5,197 nt of DNA from Bacteroidetes bacterium QH_10_64_19 (GTDB lineage: Bacteria; Bacteroidota; Rhodothermia; Rhodothermales; Salinibacteraceae). Below the pieces are notes generated by a model. That model ran no database searches, had not been told where the DNA came from, and saw nothing but the letters and a program-made list of their open reading frames with translations. Shown in pieces: positions 1 through 5,067 of this stretch (its first letter is position 1; every line of letters begins with the position of its first letter). The DNA lies in contig PXSY01000136.1 in assembly GCA_003023125.1 (NCBI GenBank), forward strand, positions 1 to 5,197, in the 5' to 3' direction. The position numbers and the translations under genes are program-made.

Positions 1-354
1 GACTTCGACGAGATGAGCGCGGAGCGCACCGGCGAGTCGTCGGCCACGGTGCGGAAGCGGGTAGTGCAGGCCCGCGAGCAGCAGTCGTGTCGATTCGGCG
101 ATGCGCCCGACATCTACAGCAACGCCGGGATGGACGCGCAGCGCGTGCAGGAGCACTGCGACCTGAACGAGGCGGGCGAAAACCTGCTCCGCACGGCGTC
201 GGACCGCCTCGGCCTCAGTGCGCGCGGCTACACCCGCATCCTGAAGGTAGCCCGCACGGTGGCCGATCTGGAGCAGTCCGCCCGCATCCGGCCCGAGCAC
301 GTGTCGGAAGCGATTCAATACCGCTCGCTGGACCGAGACTGGTGGCAGGGATGA
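1..354 (+). CDS. yifB: YifB/ComM-family Mg-chelatase-like AAA ATPase, C-terminal end (5' truncated)
   Basis: The frame is open from base 1 and ends in TGA at 352-354, giving the last 117 residues; the AAA core lies outside the window. The visible part matches the Mg-chelatase C-terminal domain of the YifB/ComM family. It has GESSATVRKRVVQAREQQ near the start, then N-A-G-M and a C-D-L block, then the family signature LGLSARGYTRILKVARTVAD, and it ends with AIQYRSLDRDWW. Family knowledge: ComM is a hexameric DNA helicase that promotes branch migration during natural transformation in Vibrio; in most other bacteria YifB has no firm role. The gene converges with the exbB/exbD cluster and has its own terminator at 436-460, so it is probably not functionally tied to that cluster. 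The internal ATG at 13 is not a real start, because the domain match already holds upstream of it. Confidence 0.93.
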   Translation, partial: DFDEMSAERTGESSATVRKRVVQAREQQSCRFGDAPDIYSNAGMDAQRVQEHCDLNEAGENLLRTASDRLGLSARGYTRILKVARTVADLEQSARIRPEHVSEAIQYRSLDRDWWQG

Positions 355-435
355 CGACGCCTCTGAGAGTTGCCGGTAGCCTGCCGAATGAGCCGAGATT
401 TCGCCCCGAAAAATTCCGAAGCCCGTCATCTCGCA

Positions 436-460
436 CACCGACCGCCGTCGGTGATCTTTT
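436..460 (+). terminator. Intrinsic terminator of the YifB-family gene
   Basis: A perfect 7-bp stem (CACCGAC at 436-442 pairing with GTCGGTG at 447-453) closes a 4-base loop and is followed by ATCTTTT at 454-460. It lies about 80 bases after the ATPase stop codon. The T-run is on the + strand side, so it should stop transcripts coming from the ATPase gene. On the - strand the hairpin is not followed by a U tract. Confidence 0.7.
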
Positions 461-473
461 CGAGAAGAGCACT

Positions 474-500
474 GCCCTTGAGGGACCCGTCTCTCAGGGC
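474..500 (-). terminator. Hairpin over the exbD stop codon, possible weak terminator
   Basis: Read on the - strand, GCCCT (500-496) pairs with AGGGC (478-474) and the adjoining GAG (495-493) pairs with CTC (482-480), with one bulged A. The stem straddles the exbD stop TGA (496-494). What follows is CU-rich rather than a clean U-run, so termination is uncertain; it may only stabilise the 3' end of the transcript. Confidence 0.3.
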
Positions 501-812
501 GACTGCCCCATTCGCTCGGTCGCCACCAGCACCCGCATGTCCAGCGCCTGTGCGGCGGACGCCACCGCGGCAAACTGGCCGATGCTAGCCTCCTGATCCG
601 CGCGCATGATCAAGAATTGCTGGTCCGTACGGGTCGATCGAAGCTCGTCGACCAGGCGCGCCTTCGGCACCGGAGCGTCGGCAACGTAATAGGTCCCGTC
701 CTTGGTGAGAGACACCGTGATCGACTGCGAGGAGGAGCAGGACGACGTCCGTCATGCCCGCGAGGCTGAAGGTCGTCATCGGCTCGCGGGACGGAGAAAA
801 GTCGAGGGGCAT
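494..812 (-). pseudogene. exbD: ExbD/TolR-family biopolymer transport protein, disrupted by an internal deletion and frameshift
   Basis: ExbD/TolR is the single-span partner of ExbB/TolQ and carries the proton-path aspartate. The 5' part starts at ATG 812 and reads MPLDFSPSREPMTTFSLAGM, then TDVVLLLL. Asp22 sits where the family has its essential membrane Asp (E. coli ExbD Asp25). After Leu28 this frame gives unrelated sequence. One base later another frame takes over with Q-S-I-T-V-S-L-T-K-D-G and continues to TGA 494, matching the family's C-terminal periplasmic domain (compare E. coli VYLSVKADNSMF and the FFRAD segment with FLIMRAD here). Aligned to E. coli ExbD, about 30 residues are missing: the end of the membrane helix and the first periplasmic stretch. 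The deletion length is 3n-1 bases, which explains the frame change. A GTG at 715 could start a 73-residue fragment, but it would have no membrane anchor. The gene lies 109 bp after exbB and is last in the cluster. Real inactivation and assembly error cannot be separated here. Confidence 0.85.
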
Positions 813-921
813 GGCGGGGGAGAGGTGTCGTTGCGGTGCTGATCGCGAAAGCGGGGACTCGCTCTTCTCCGTGCCGATTCCGTCAGCGGGAGGGGCGAAC
901 GGGCGAGGGGAGAAGGTTGGT

Positions 922-1659
922 CTAGGACGGCAACTCTTCTTTGCGGTCGGGGGAGACCGGTTCCTGGAGAAGGTCGATGAAGTCGCTGGCGGAGCGCTCC
1001 ATGTCATTCGAGATGCGGCGAATGCGACCCATCAAGAAGTTATAGGAGAACAGTGCGAGGATGCCGACCAACAGGCCCGCCGCGGTGGTAATGAGGGCTT
1101 CCCAGATGCCCCCAGCCAGCACGGACGGATTCACGTTGCCCTGCAGGTCCTGGATTTGCTGGAAGGCCTTGATCATGCCCACCACGGTGCCGAAGAAGCC
1201 GAGCATGGGGGCGATGCCCGCAATGCTCGCCAGCAGGTTCGTCCGTTTTTCTAGGTCGAACGTCTCGTGCTTCCCGGCGGCCTGCACGGCGTCCTGAATT
1301 TCGGAAATGGGGCGGCCTAGGCGTTCGAGTCCCTTCTTTAGGATGCGGGTAATGGGGACATCCTTGTCGTCGCAGTACTGGATGGCGGACTGCACATTGC
1401 CGTTGCGCACGTACTCGCGGACCCGTTCGGTGATCACCTCGGGGTTCGAGGATGCTTGGCGGATGGTAATGAGCCGCTCGATCAGAAGGTAGATGGTGAG
1501 CACGGAGAGCAGCACCAGGGGAATCATTACCCAGCCGCCCAGCACGAGAATGTCGAGCAGCGAGGCGGCCTGGCCCGAGGCCGATTGGCTGGTGCCGACG
1601 GCGGTGGTGTCCACCTGTTGGAGAAGGAGCGTCGGGGCCGTCAAGAGAGCAGAAAGCAC
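922..1659 (-). CDS. exbB: MotA/TolQ/ExbB proton-channel family protein
   Basis: A 245-residue inner-membrane channel subunit, of usual ExbB/TolQ length. Three membrane segments are visible, near residues 40-62, 142-168 and 188-212. Family-defining blocks are GIAPMLGFFGTVVGMIKAF (148-166), whose Thr158 corresponds to E. coli ExbB Thr148, and EALITTAAGLLVGI (187-200), whose Thr192 corresponds to Thr181. With ExbD it uses the proton gradient to drive TonB- or Tol-like envelope work. The start used is GTG 1659, 33 bases after the stop of the SPOR gene, with no Shine-Dalgarno. The residues before helix 1 look like a signal peptide followed by a Ser/Thr/Gln linker, as in other Bacteroidota ExbB proteins. 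The best basic-plus-hydrophobic stretch (R-F-L-T-P-T-L-C-L-F-S) lies just upstream in the same frame, immediately after the SPOR gene's TAA, so the true N-terminus may be longer. Whether it serves TonB or a Tol-like system is open, since no tonB, tolA or pal is in view. Confidence 0.94.
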   Translation of the reverse strand: MLSALLTAPTLLLQQVDTTAVGTSQSASGQAASLLDILVLGGWVMIPLVLLSVLTIYLLIERLITIRQASSNPEVITERVREYVRNGNVQSAIQYCDDKDVPITRILKKGLERLGRPISEIQDAVQAAGKHETFDLEKRTNLLASIAGIAPMLGFFGTVVGMIKAFQQIQDLQGNVNPSVLAGGIWEALITTAAGLLVGILALFSYNFLMGRIRRISNDMERSASDFIDLLQEPVSPDRKEELPS

Positions 1660-1692
1660 AGAGAAAAGGCAGAGGGTCGGTGTGAGAAATCG

Positions 1693-2814
1693 TTAACGCA
1701 GCTCATGGATCCATGCGCCGGAGGGCATCGTCGACCTATTCGCATCGAGGGCGCGCTCGGCGGCCGCCTCAGAATCATACCGTCCCACCGCCACTCGGTA
1801 CCGGGTTCTATTGTCAACGGTGGCGGGCATGACCTCCGCGCTGTTGAACCGGTCTTCGTATTTCGCGGCTGTCGCCTCGGCGTTGGGGCGAGAGGAGAGG
1901 GACGCAACGACGATGGTCCAGGCGCTCGTTTGCATGTCGGCGGCGTCGCCGGAATCATCTCCGGGCGGGATTCCCGCGTGACGCTCCGGTTGGTCGTCGC
2001 CCGACGCGTCGTCGGAGGCCTCGGGATCTGACGATTGATTGGGGCCTTCGGAATCGGCCGTCTGGGTCGTCTCCGGGTCGGAGTTCTTGTAGGCCGGCTG
2101 ACTCGACGACCACAGGTCCGTCTCACTGAAGACGAGCCATCCAATTCCTACGAGGACCACGAGCACCAATAGACTGCCGATCACGGAGAACGAACCGAGC
2201 GGGCCAGCGACCTCCTCTTCTTCCTCGTCCTCCTCGGGCGATTCTTCCTCTGTCGTCCCCCCCGGTTCATCGGCGTCGCCTGGGGGCGGCATCTCCGATT
2301 CATCGCCGTCATCTTCGTCCTCGATGGGGTCCAGCGTCGGGATGGAGGGCTCCGCTGACTCCTCATCCTCGTCGGAGACTCTTCCAGGCTCGGCAGCAGC
2401 CGGCTCTGTGGGGGCATCTTCGAGCCCAGGGTCGACCGGCTGATCGGGCGTCTCTGTCGGCTCGTCGTGCCCGCCCTCTTCTACGGGACCGAGCGCCGGA
2501 GTGTCTTCCTCCGAAGACTCCCGCAGGGACGGCGGCGCGTCGGCCTCGGGCTGGGCCGCCGGGGGACCGGCAAGATCCTCGGGGGAGAGGCCTTCGAACT
2601 GATGGTTGACGCGCCGCCGCAGCGATGGGCTGGGAATGAACGCCAGGGTCCCGTCTTCGTCCTGGAAGGTGCCAAGGTCCGAGAGATGAACGCCTTCGGA
2701 CGCGGCCCGGTTCTTCAGCTCCTGCAGCATGCTTTGCAGAAGTGCCTCAGTCCGGTCGGGCGAGATGTCGAGCCGCTCGGCAAGGAGGGGCGTGATCGGT
2801 TCGGGGTCGGGCAT
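1693..2814 (-). CDS. HU-like domain / transmembrane / SPOR-domain protein
   Basis: A 373-residue protein from ATG 2814. Residues 1-76 form an HU-like domain of the Bacteroidota CCDC81-type: a helix pair around ALLQSMLQELKNR, then the strand-turn motif HLSDLGTF and a terminal LRRRVN. Residues 80-204 are an acidic, Pro-rich linker ending in a near poly-Glu run. Residues 209-230 are one membrane helix (SVIGSLLVLVVLVGIGWLVF). Residues 231-294 are a second acidic Ser/Asp linker. Residues 297-373 are a SPOR domain (AWTIVVASLSS, then RYRVAVGRY, ending AWIHELR). The inferred topology is HU-like domain in the cytoplasm and SPOR domain in the periplasm. SPOR domains bind glycan strands lacking stem peptides at the division septum. 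The HU-like part may bind DNA or protein. A TTG at 2856 would add 14 residues overlapping the upstream gene by 20 bases; ATG 2814 fits the domain start better and leaves a 22-base gap. The gene shares its transcript with the HU-like gene and exbB. Confidence 0.9.
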   Translation of the reverse strand: MPDPEPITPLLAERLDISPDRTEALLQSMLQELKNRAASEGVHLSDLGTFQDEDGTLAFIPSPSLRRRVNHQFEGLSPEDLAGPPAAQPEADAPPSLRESSEEDTPALGPVEEGGHDEPTETPDQPVDPGLEDAPTEPAAAEPGRVSDEDEESAEPSIPTLDPIEDEDDGDESEMPPPGDADEPGGTTEEESPEEDEEEEEVAGPLGSFSVIGSLLVLVVLVGIGWLVFSETDLWSSSQPAYKNSDPETTQTADSEGPNQSSDPEASDDASGDDQPERHAGIPPGDDSGDAADMQTSAWTIVVASLSSRPNAEATAAKYEDRFNSAEVMPATVDNRTRYRVAVGRYDSEAAAERALDANRSTMPSGAWIHELR

Positions 2815-2836
2815 GGGCAGGTTGGCTCGTAACGAA

Positions 2837-3040
2837 TCACTCCTGTTCCGGGTCAAAGACCACCACGTTTCGGGGGGGAACCAGTTGACGCTCGCCCTCG
2901 GATTCCTCCACTTCGCTGGGGCGATGCTCCACGGAAAACGTTCCGAGGCCGGGCACCTCTACCGCCTCCCCGTCCTCAAGCTGTTCGCGGAGGATGTCAA
3001 CGAATGCGTCGATGACCTCTTCGGCCGTAGGAGAACTCAT
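2837..3040 (-). CDS. Short acidic HU-family (HU/IHF-like) protein
   Basis: A 67-residue protein from ATG 3040. Residues 6-24 form an amphipathic helix (AEEVIDAFVDILREQLEDG), followed by AVEVPGLGTFSV (25-36), matching the helix 2 and beta-hairpin of HU proteins, whose hallmark is G-[FL]-G-[TS]-F. The C-terminal PPRNVVVFDP (55-64) matches the strand that in HU leads into the last helix. Usual HU is about 90 residues. Here helix 1 and the last helix are missing, and the region of the DNA-binding arm is acidic (SEVEESEGE) instead of Arg/Lys-rich. It may be a halophile-adapted HU, or a partner of the HU-like domain in the next gene rather than a general nucleoid protein. A TTG at 3088 would add 16 residues without HU similarity. 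The gene is first of a four-gene cluster and its stop lies 22 bases before the preferred ATG of the SPOR gene. Confidence 0.78.
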   Translation of the reverse strand: MSSPTAEEVIDAFVDILREQLEDGEAVEVPGLGTFSVEHRPSEVEESEGERQLVPPRNVVVFDPEQE

Positions 3041-3084
3041 GATCAGCGTGGGTGCGTAAACGAGAGCAGGGGTGGGCGTTCCGG

Positions 3085-3110
3085 GCAACGGCGGCGGCGC
3101 GGCCCGTTGC
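3085..3110 (-). other. Leader stem-loop upstream of the HU-like gene
   Basis: GCAACGG (3085-3091) and CCGTTGC (3104-3110) form perfect 7-base arms around a 12-base GC-rich loop, 45-70 bases before the HU-like ATG. There is no U-run after it on the - strand, so it is not an intrinsic terminator. It could shape or stabilise the leader RNA, or be a chance dyad in GC-rich DNA. Confidence 0.25.
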
Positions 3111-3281
3111 TCCGACCGGAGTCAGGCCTCACACAACCGAACGCGTAGGGGGAACCGGCGGAGGCGTACGCTTCAAGTCGGATTCGGAGCAATACGTAGA
3201 ACGCTATCTGTGCCTCAGCGGTCCGGGTGCCAGTCCGAATGAGATTAGGGTGAGGAACGGCGACATCGCCAAGCGGCGTCC

Positions 3282-3305
3282 TCAATATATTGATCCGCGG
3301 GGATC
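3282..3305. promoter_or_regulatory. Two adjacent palindromes in the promoter island, possible operator
   Basis: TCAATATATTGA (3282-3293) is a perfect 12-base palindrome overlapping the proposed -10 box. It abuts and slightly overlaps GATCC-GCGG-GGATC (3292-3305), an inverted repeat with 5-base arms that sits in the spacer between the -35 and -10 boxes. Dyads in this position are typical of repressor sites, but no regulator is in the window, so the function is inferred. Confidence 0.3.
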
Positions 3306-3313
3306 TTTGTAAA
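3284..3313 (-). promoter_or_regulatory. Candidate sigma-70-type promoter for the HU-SPOR-exbB-exbD cluster
   Basis: On the - strand, TTTACA (3313-3308) is followed after 18 bases by TATATT (3289-3284), a good match to -35/-10 elements. It stands out because the flanks are GC-rich. A second TTTACA lies 13 bases further upstream (3326-3321). The expected start is near 3276, giving a long leader to ATG 3040. Bacteroidota promoters often follow a different consensus (TTTG and TAnnTTTG), so the assignment is tentative. Confidence 0.45.
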
Positions 3314-3436
3314 TTCGAGGTGTAAACGGATGGGCGCGCTCGTCTTAGACAGACTGGACGACCGATGCTGCGGCTCCAGAGGCTGTGCGGCTGCGAGGCA
3401 GCGCCATCCATGGCATGTCTGTCGCGCCGGCGTCCG

Positions 3437-4147
3437 CTACCAGTTCAGACGAAGGCCGGCCGACACCTGAGCGGGCGGGCGGGGATGATTTTTCCAGAGG
3501 GTGAGCGTGCCCGAAGAGAGATGCTCGGCCCGCGCCACGATTTCCGCCTGGTCCCCGAGGGCATAGGTGCCTTCGAGGTCCAGGGTGAAGTACGAGTCGA
3601 GGCGATCGTTGGCAAGGCTGGCATTCCGGGGACTCTCGAACCGGGTTTGCGCCTCCAGAAATCCATCGCCGTCGGCAAACGAGACCGCCAGCATTGCATC
3701 CGCCGTGATCGGGGCGAAACTGGGGATCTCAGTGTCGCGCGACGTTAGCGTGCCGTCCCGCACCGACAGGCCCAGAGATGCTTGCACGCCCTCAATGCCT
3801 TGAAGCGCAATCTGACCACGTCCCTGCAGGATCCGGGCAGAGTTATACCTGACGTCGTACAACCCGCTTTGCGCGTCGTAGCTGAAGTATCGGTACGCGG
3901 GGGCATACCGGTACCCGGCGGCCGTCACGAGTCGTACGGTGCCGAGACTGACGGTGAGCCCCGCCTCCGCGTTGGTCGTTTCGAGGGTAGGTCGGAGGGA
4001 CGGGGCGTGCTGGGCATACGGGTTGGTCGCGTAGAGCTGATCGAGGGACGTGTCGCCGAGCCGGGGGCGATTGTGGACGTGGAGCCGCGTTCGGTCAGCG
4101 ATCGCCCACTCGACCCGGACGGACGGGGCGACAAAGGTCGCGCTCAC
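3437..4147 (-). CDS. Outer-membrane beta-barrel protein, C-terminal part (frameshifted second half)
   Basis: This 236-residue frame holds the C-terminal half of an outer-membrane barrel. It shows repeated 8-12-residue strands of alternating polar and hydrophobic residues separated by turns, for example TVRLVTAAGYRYAPA, GQIALQGI, AMLAVSFADG and SYFTLDLEGTYAL. It ends in VSAGLRLNW, a C-terminal strand with the final aromatic residue expected by the BAM assembly machinery. Its only start is a GTG overlapping the stop of the upstream frame (GTGA at 4147-4144), and it has no signal peptide, so on its own it could not be exported. It therefore belongs with the upstream frame: one extra base in the six-G run at 4157-4152 would give one continuous protein of about 520 residues reading ...RPRGGTVSATFVAP... 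Alternatives are a real frameshift mutation, slippage-based on/off switching, programmed frameshifting or a sequencing error. No TonB-box or substrate clue is visible in this half. Confidence 0.75.
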   Translation of the reverse strand: MSATFVAPSVRVEWAIADRTRLHVHNRPRLGDTSLDQLYATNPYAQHAPSLRPTLETTNAEAGLTVSLGTVRLVTAAGYRYAPAYRYFSYDAQSGLYDVRYNSARILQGRGQIALQGIEGVQASLGLSVRDGTLTSRDTEIPSFAPITADAMLAVSFADGDGFLEAQTRFESPRNASLANDRLDSYFTLDLEGTYALGDQAEIVARAEHLSSGTLTLWKNHPRPPAQVSAGLRLNW

Positions 4148-4995
4148 AGTGCCCCCCTGGGTCGAAGTGGAGCGGGATCGTCCGTGGGATCGCCCCCGAA
4201 CCAGGACCGCCGGAGGGTGCCGTCGAGGTGAGGGCGGAGCGGAAGCGGGAGCGTGCCCGAGCCGGTCAGGGAAAATTGTTGCTGGGAAAACACCGACGTG
4301 GAATCACGCCGCGACGTGTACTCTGTGTTGTCGTACCGCATCTCGACCCGTGTGGGGCGATCGCCAAGGGTGCGCAGGCGAAAGGCCCCTCCTGCCGTAA
4401 AGGCCTCTCGTTCAGAATCGGACGGGGACGCCCCAAAAAGGGCGTAGCGCTGGGCCCCACCGTGAGCATCGGCGGCGATCCGTAAACCCTCCGGCGTGCG
4501 CTCGTACCGTATTCGAGCGTCGGCGACGTCGTCGTCCGGATTATTCTCGATCCCGGTATATTGGCCGTGCAGGGACAGCCGATCGTTGGCCGATAGCGGC
4601 ACCCCGACGCGTCCCTCGAAGAACCGGGAGAGGTAGCGACCCGTGCCGCCCTCCAGAAAGCCCTGTGCCGGATCGGTGGCGGGCTCCATCGGCTCGGAGA
4701 CGGTTTCCGGGATGGGCAGATTCTCGGGGAGGTCGTCCAGCGTTTGCCGGTAGGACCCGACGTAGGGTGTGCGGTCGGGCGGCACAGCGGGCACGTGGGC
4801 CGGAGACGAAAAGCCCGTCAGCGGCTGTCGCTCCAGCGACGGAAGGTCAATCTGGCGCTCGCCCCGGATTTCAATCTCGCGCGGAGCGATTTCGGGAAGC
4901 TGTGTGGTGTCGGGGTCCTGGCCGAAAACCGTTGGGACGGCAACCAGGAGAACGGCGAGGGCCAACAGAGAAGGCGGGGGAGAGGACAAGAGCAT
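4144..4995 (-). CDS. Outer-membrane beta-barrel protein, N-terminal part (signal peptide, Pro-rich lead, first strands)
   Basis: From ATG 4995 this is 283 residues. Residues 10-20 are a hydrophobic export-signal core, and cleavage is likely after Gly25 (VFG/QD). Residues 26-115 are Pro-rich and non-barrel, with a distinctive LPEIAPREIEIRGERQIDLP block. From about residue 120 the sequence has outer-membrane strand character (YLSRFFEGRVGVPL, DRLSLHGQYTGI, ARIRYERTPEGLRIAADA, TRVEMRYDNTEYTS). The frame ends abruptly at R-P-R-G-A-L just after the six-G run, while the remaining strands continue in the next frame down to 3437. I recognise a secreted outer-membrane barrel but not its substrate; no TonB-dependent plug domain is evident. 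A TTG at 5004 would add only three residues. The signal lacks the usual basic n-region from either start, and no ATG, GTG or TTG lies further upstream before the TPR gene's stop. It follows the TPR gene by about 70 bases, probably co-transcribed. Confidence 0.78.
   Translation of the reverse strand: MLLSSPPPSLLALAVLLVAVPTVFGQDPDTTQLPEIAPREIEIRGERQIDLPSLERQPLTGFSSPAHVPAVPPDRTPYVGSYRQTLDDLPENLPIPETVSEPMEPATDPAQGFLEGGTGRYLSRFFEGRVGVPLSANDRLSLHGQYTGIENNPDDDVADARIRYERTPEGLRIAADAHGGAQRYALFGASPSDSEREAFTAGGAFRLRTLGDRPTRVEMRYDNTEYTSRRDSTSVFSQQQFSLTGSGTLPLPLRPHLDGTLRRSWFGGDPTDDPAPLRPRGAL
4152..4157 (-). repeat. Six-G run at the frame break of the barrel gene
   Basis: Six G on the coding strand (CCCCCC on +) lie immediately before the early stop of the N-terminal frame. 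Adding one G (or losing two) joins both halves in frame. Runs of this kind are hot spots for slippage in cells and for base-count errors in reads. Confidence 0.8.
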
Positions 4996-5067
4996 CAGAG
5001 CCAAGCCGTGGTTCGGAAAAAGGATCCGGGAACTGAGGGCGCGTGCGGTGCGGGCAGGGAACGAAGG

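Larger units (their letters stand above)
3041..3436. other. Non-coding interval between the barrel gene and the HU-like gene
   Basis: About 400 bases with no convincing gene. Open frames here on both strands have no recognisable protein character. It holds the stop-distal flank of the barrel gene, an AT-rich promoter-like island near 3284-3326 within otherwise GC-rich DNA, and a GC-rich leader of about 235 bases before the HU-like ATG with a stem-loop at 3085-3110. Small hairpins at 3388-3400 and 3404-3415 follow the barrel gene but have no U-run, so no clear terminator is seen for it. No tRNA-like structure was found. Confidence 0.6.

Noticed and set aside
494..715. GTG 715 as the start of an independent 73-residue protein
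   Set aside because: The sequence is the C-terminal domain of ExbD without its membrane anchor, and the matching N-terminus lies directly upstream, so this is one broken gene.
754..1254. 166-codon open frame on the + strand opposite exbB and exbD
   Set aside because: It is antisense to the well-supported ExbB and ExbD, has no domain character, and is explained by the GC-rich codon pattern of the real strand.
1456..2031. 191-codon + strand frame opposite exbB and the SPOR gene
   Set aside because: Gly/Arg-rich antisense translation crossing two real genes, with no recognisable motif.
1641..2144. Arg/Pro-rich 167-codon - strand frame inside the SPOR gene
   Set aside because: It is the acidic linker and SPOR region read in another frame; the SPOR frame has clear domains.
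2211..2252. Low-complexity CCT/TCT-rich tract on the + strand
   Set aside because: It is the codon run for the Glu-rich linker of the SPOR protein, not a repeat element with its own function.
2837..2856. Overlap of the HU-like and SPOR genes using the TTG start at 2856
   Set aside because: The ATG at 2814 sits directly before the HU-like domain, and the extra 14 residues do not resemble it.
3043..3411. 122-codon - strand frame (and an 86-codon + strand frame) in the gap before the HU-like gene
   Set aside because: No signal, domain or compositional resemblance to the neighbours. The - strand frame runs through the promoter island and ends just before the HU-like ATG.
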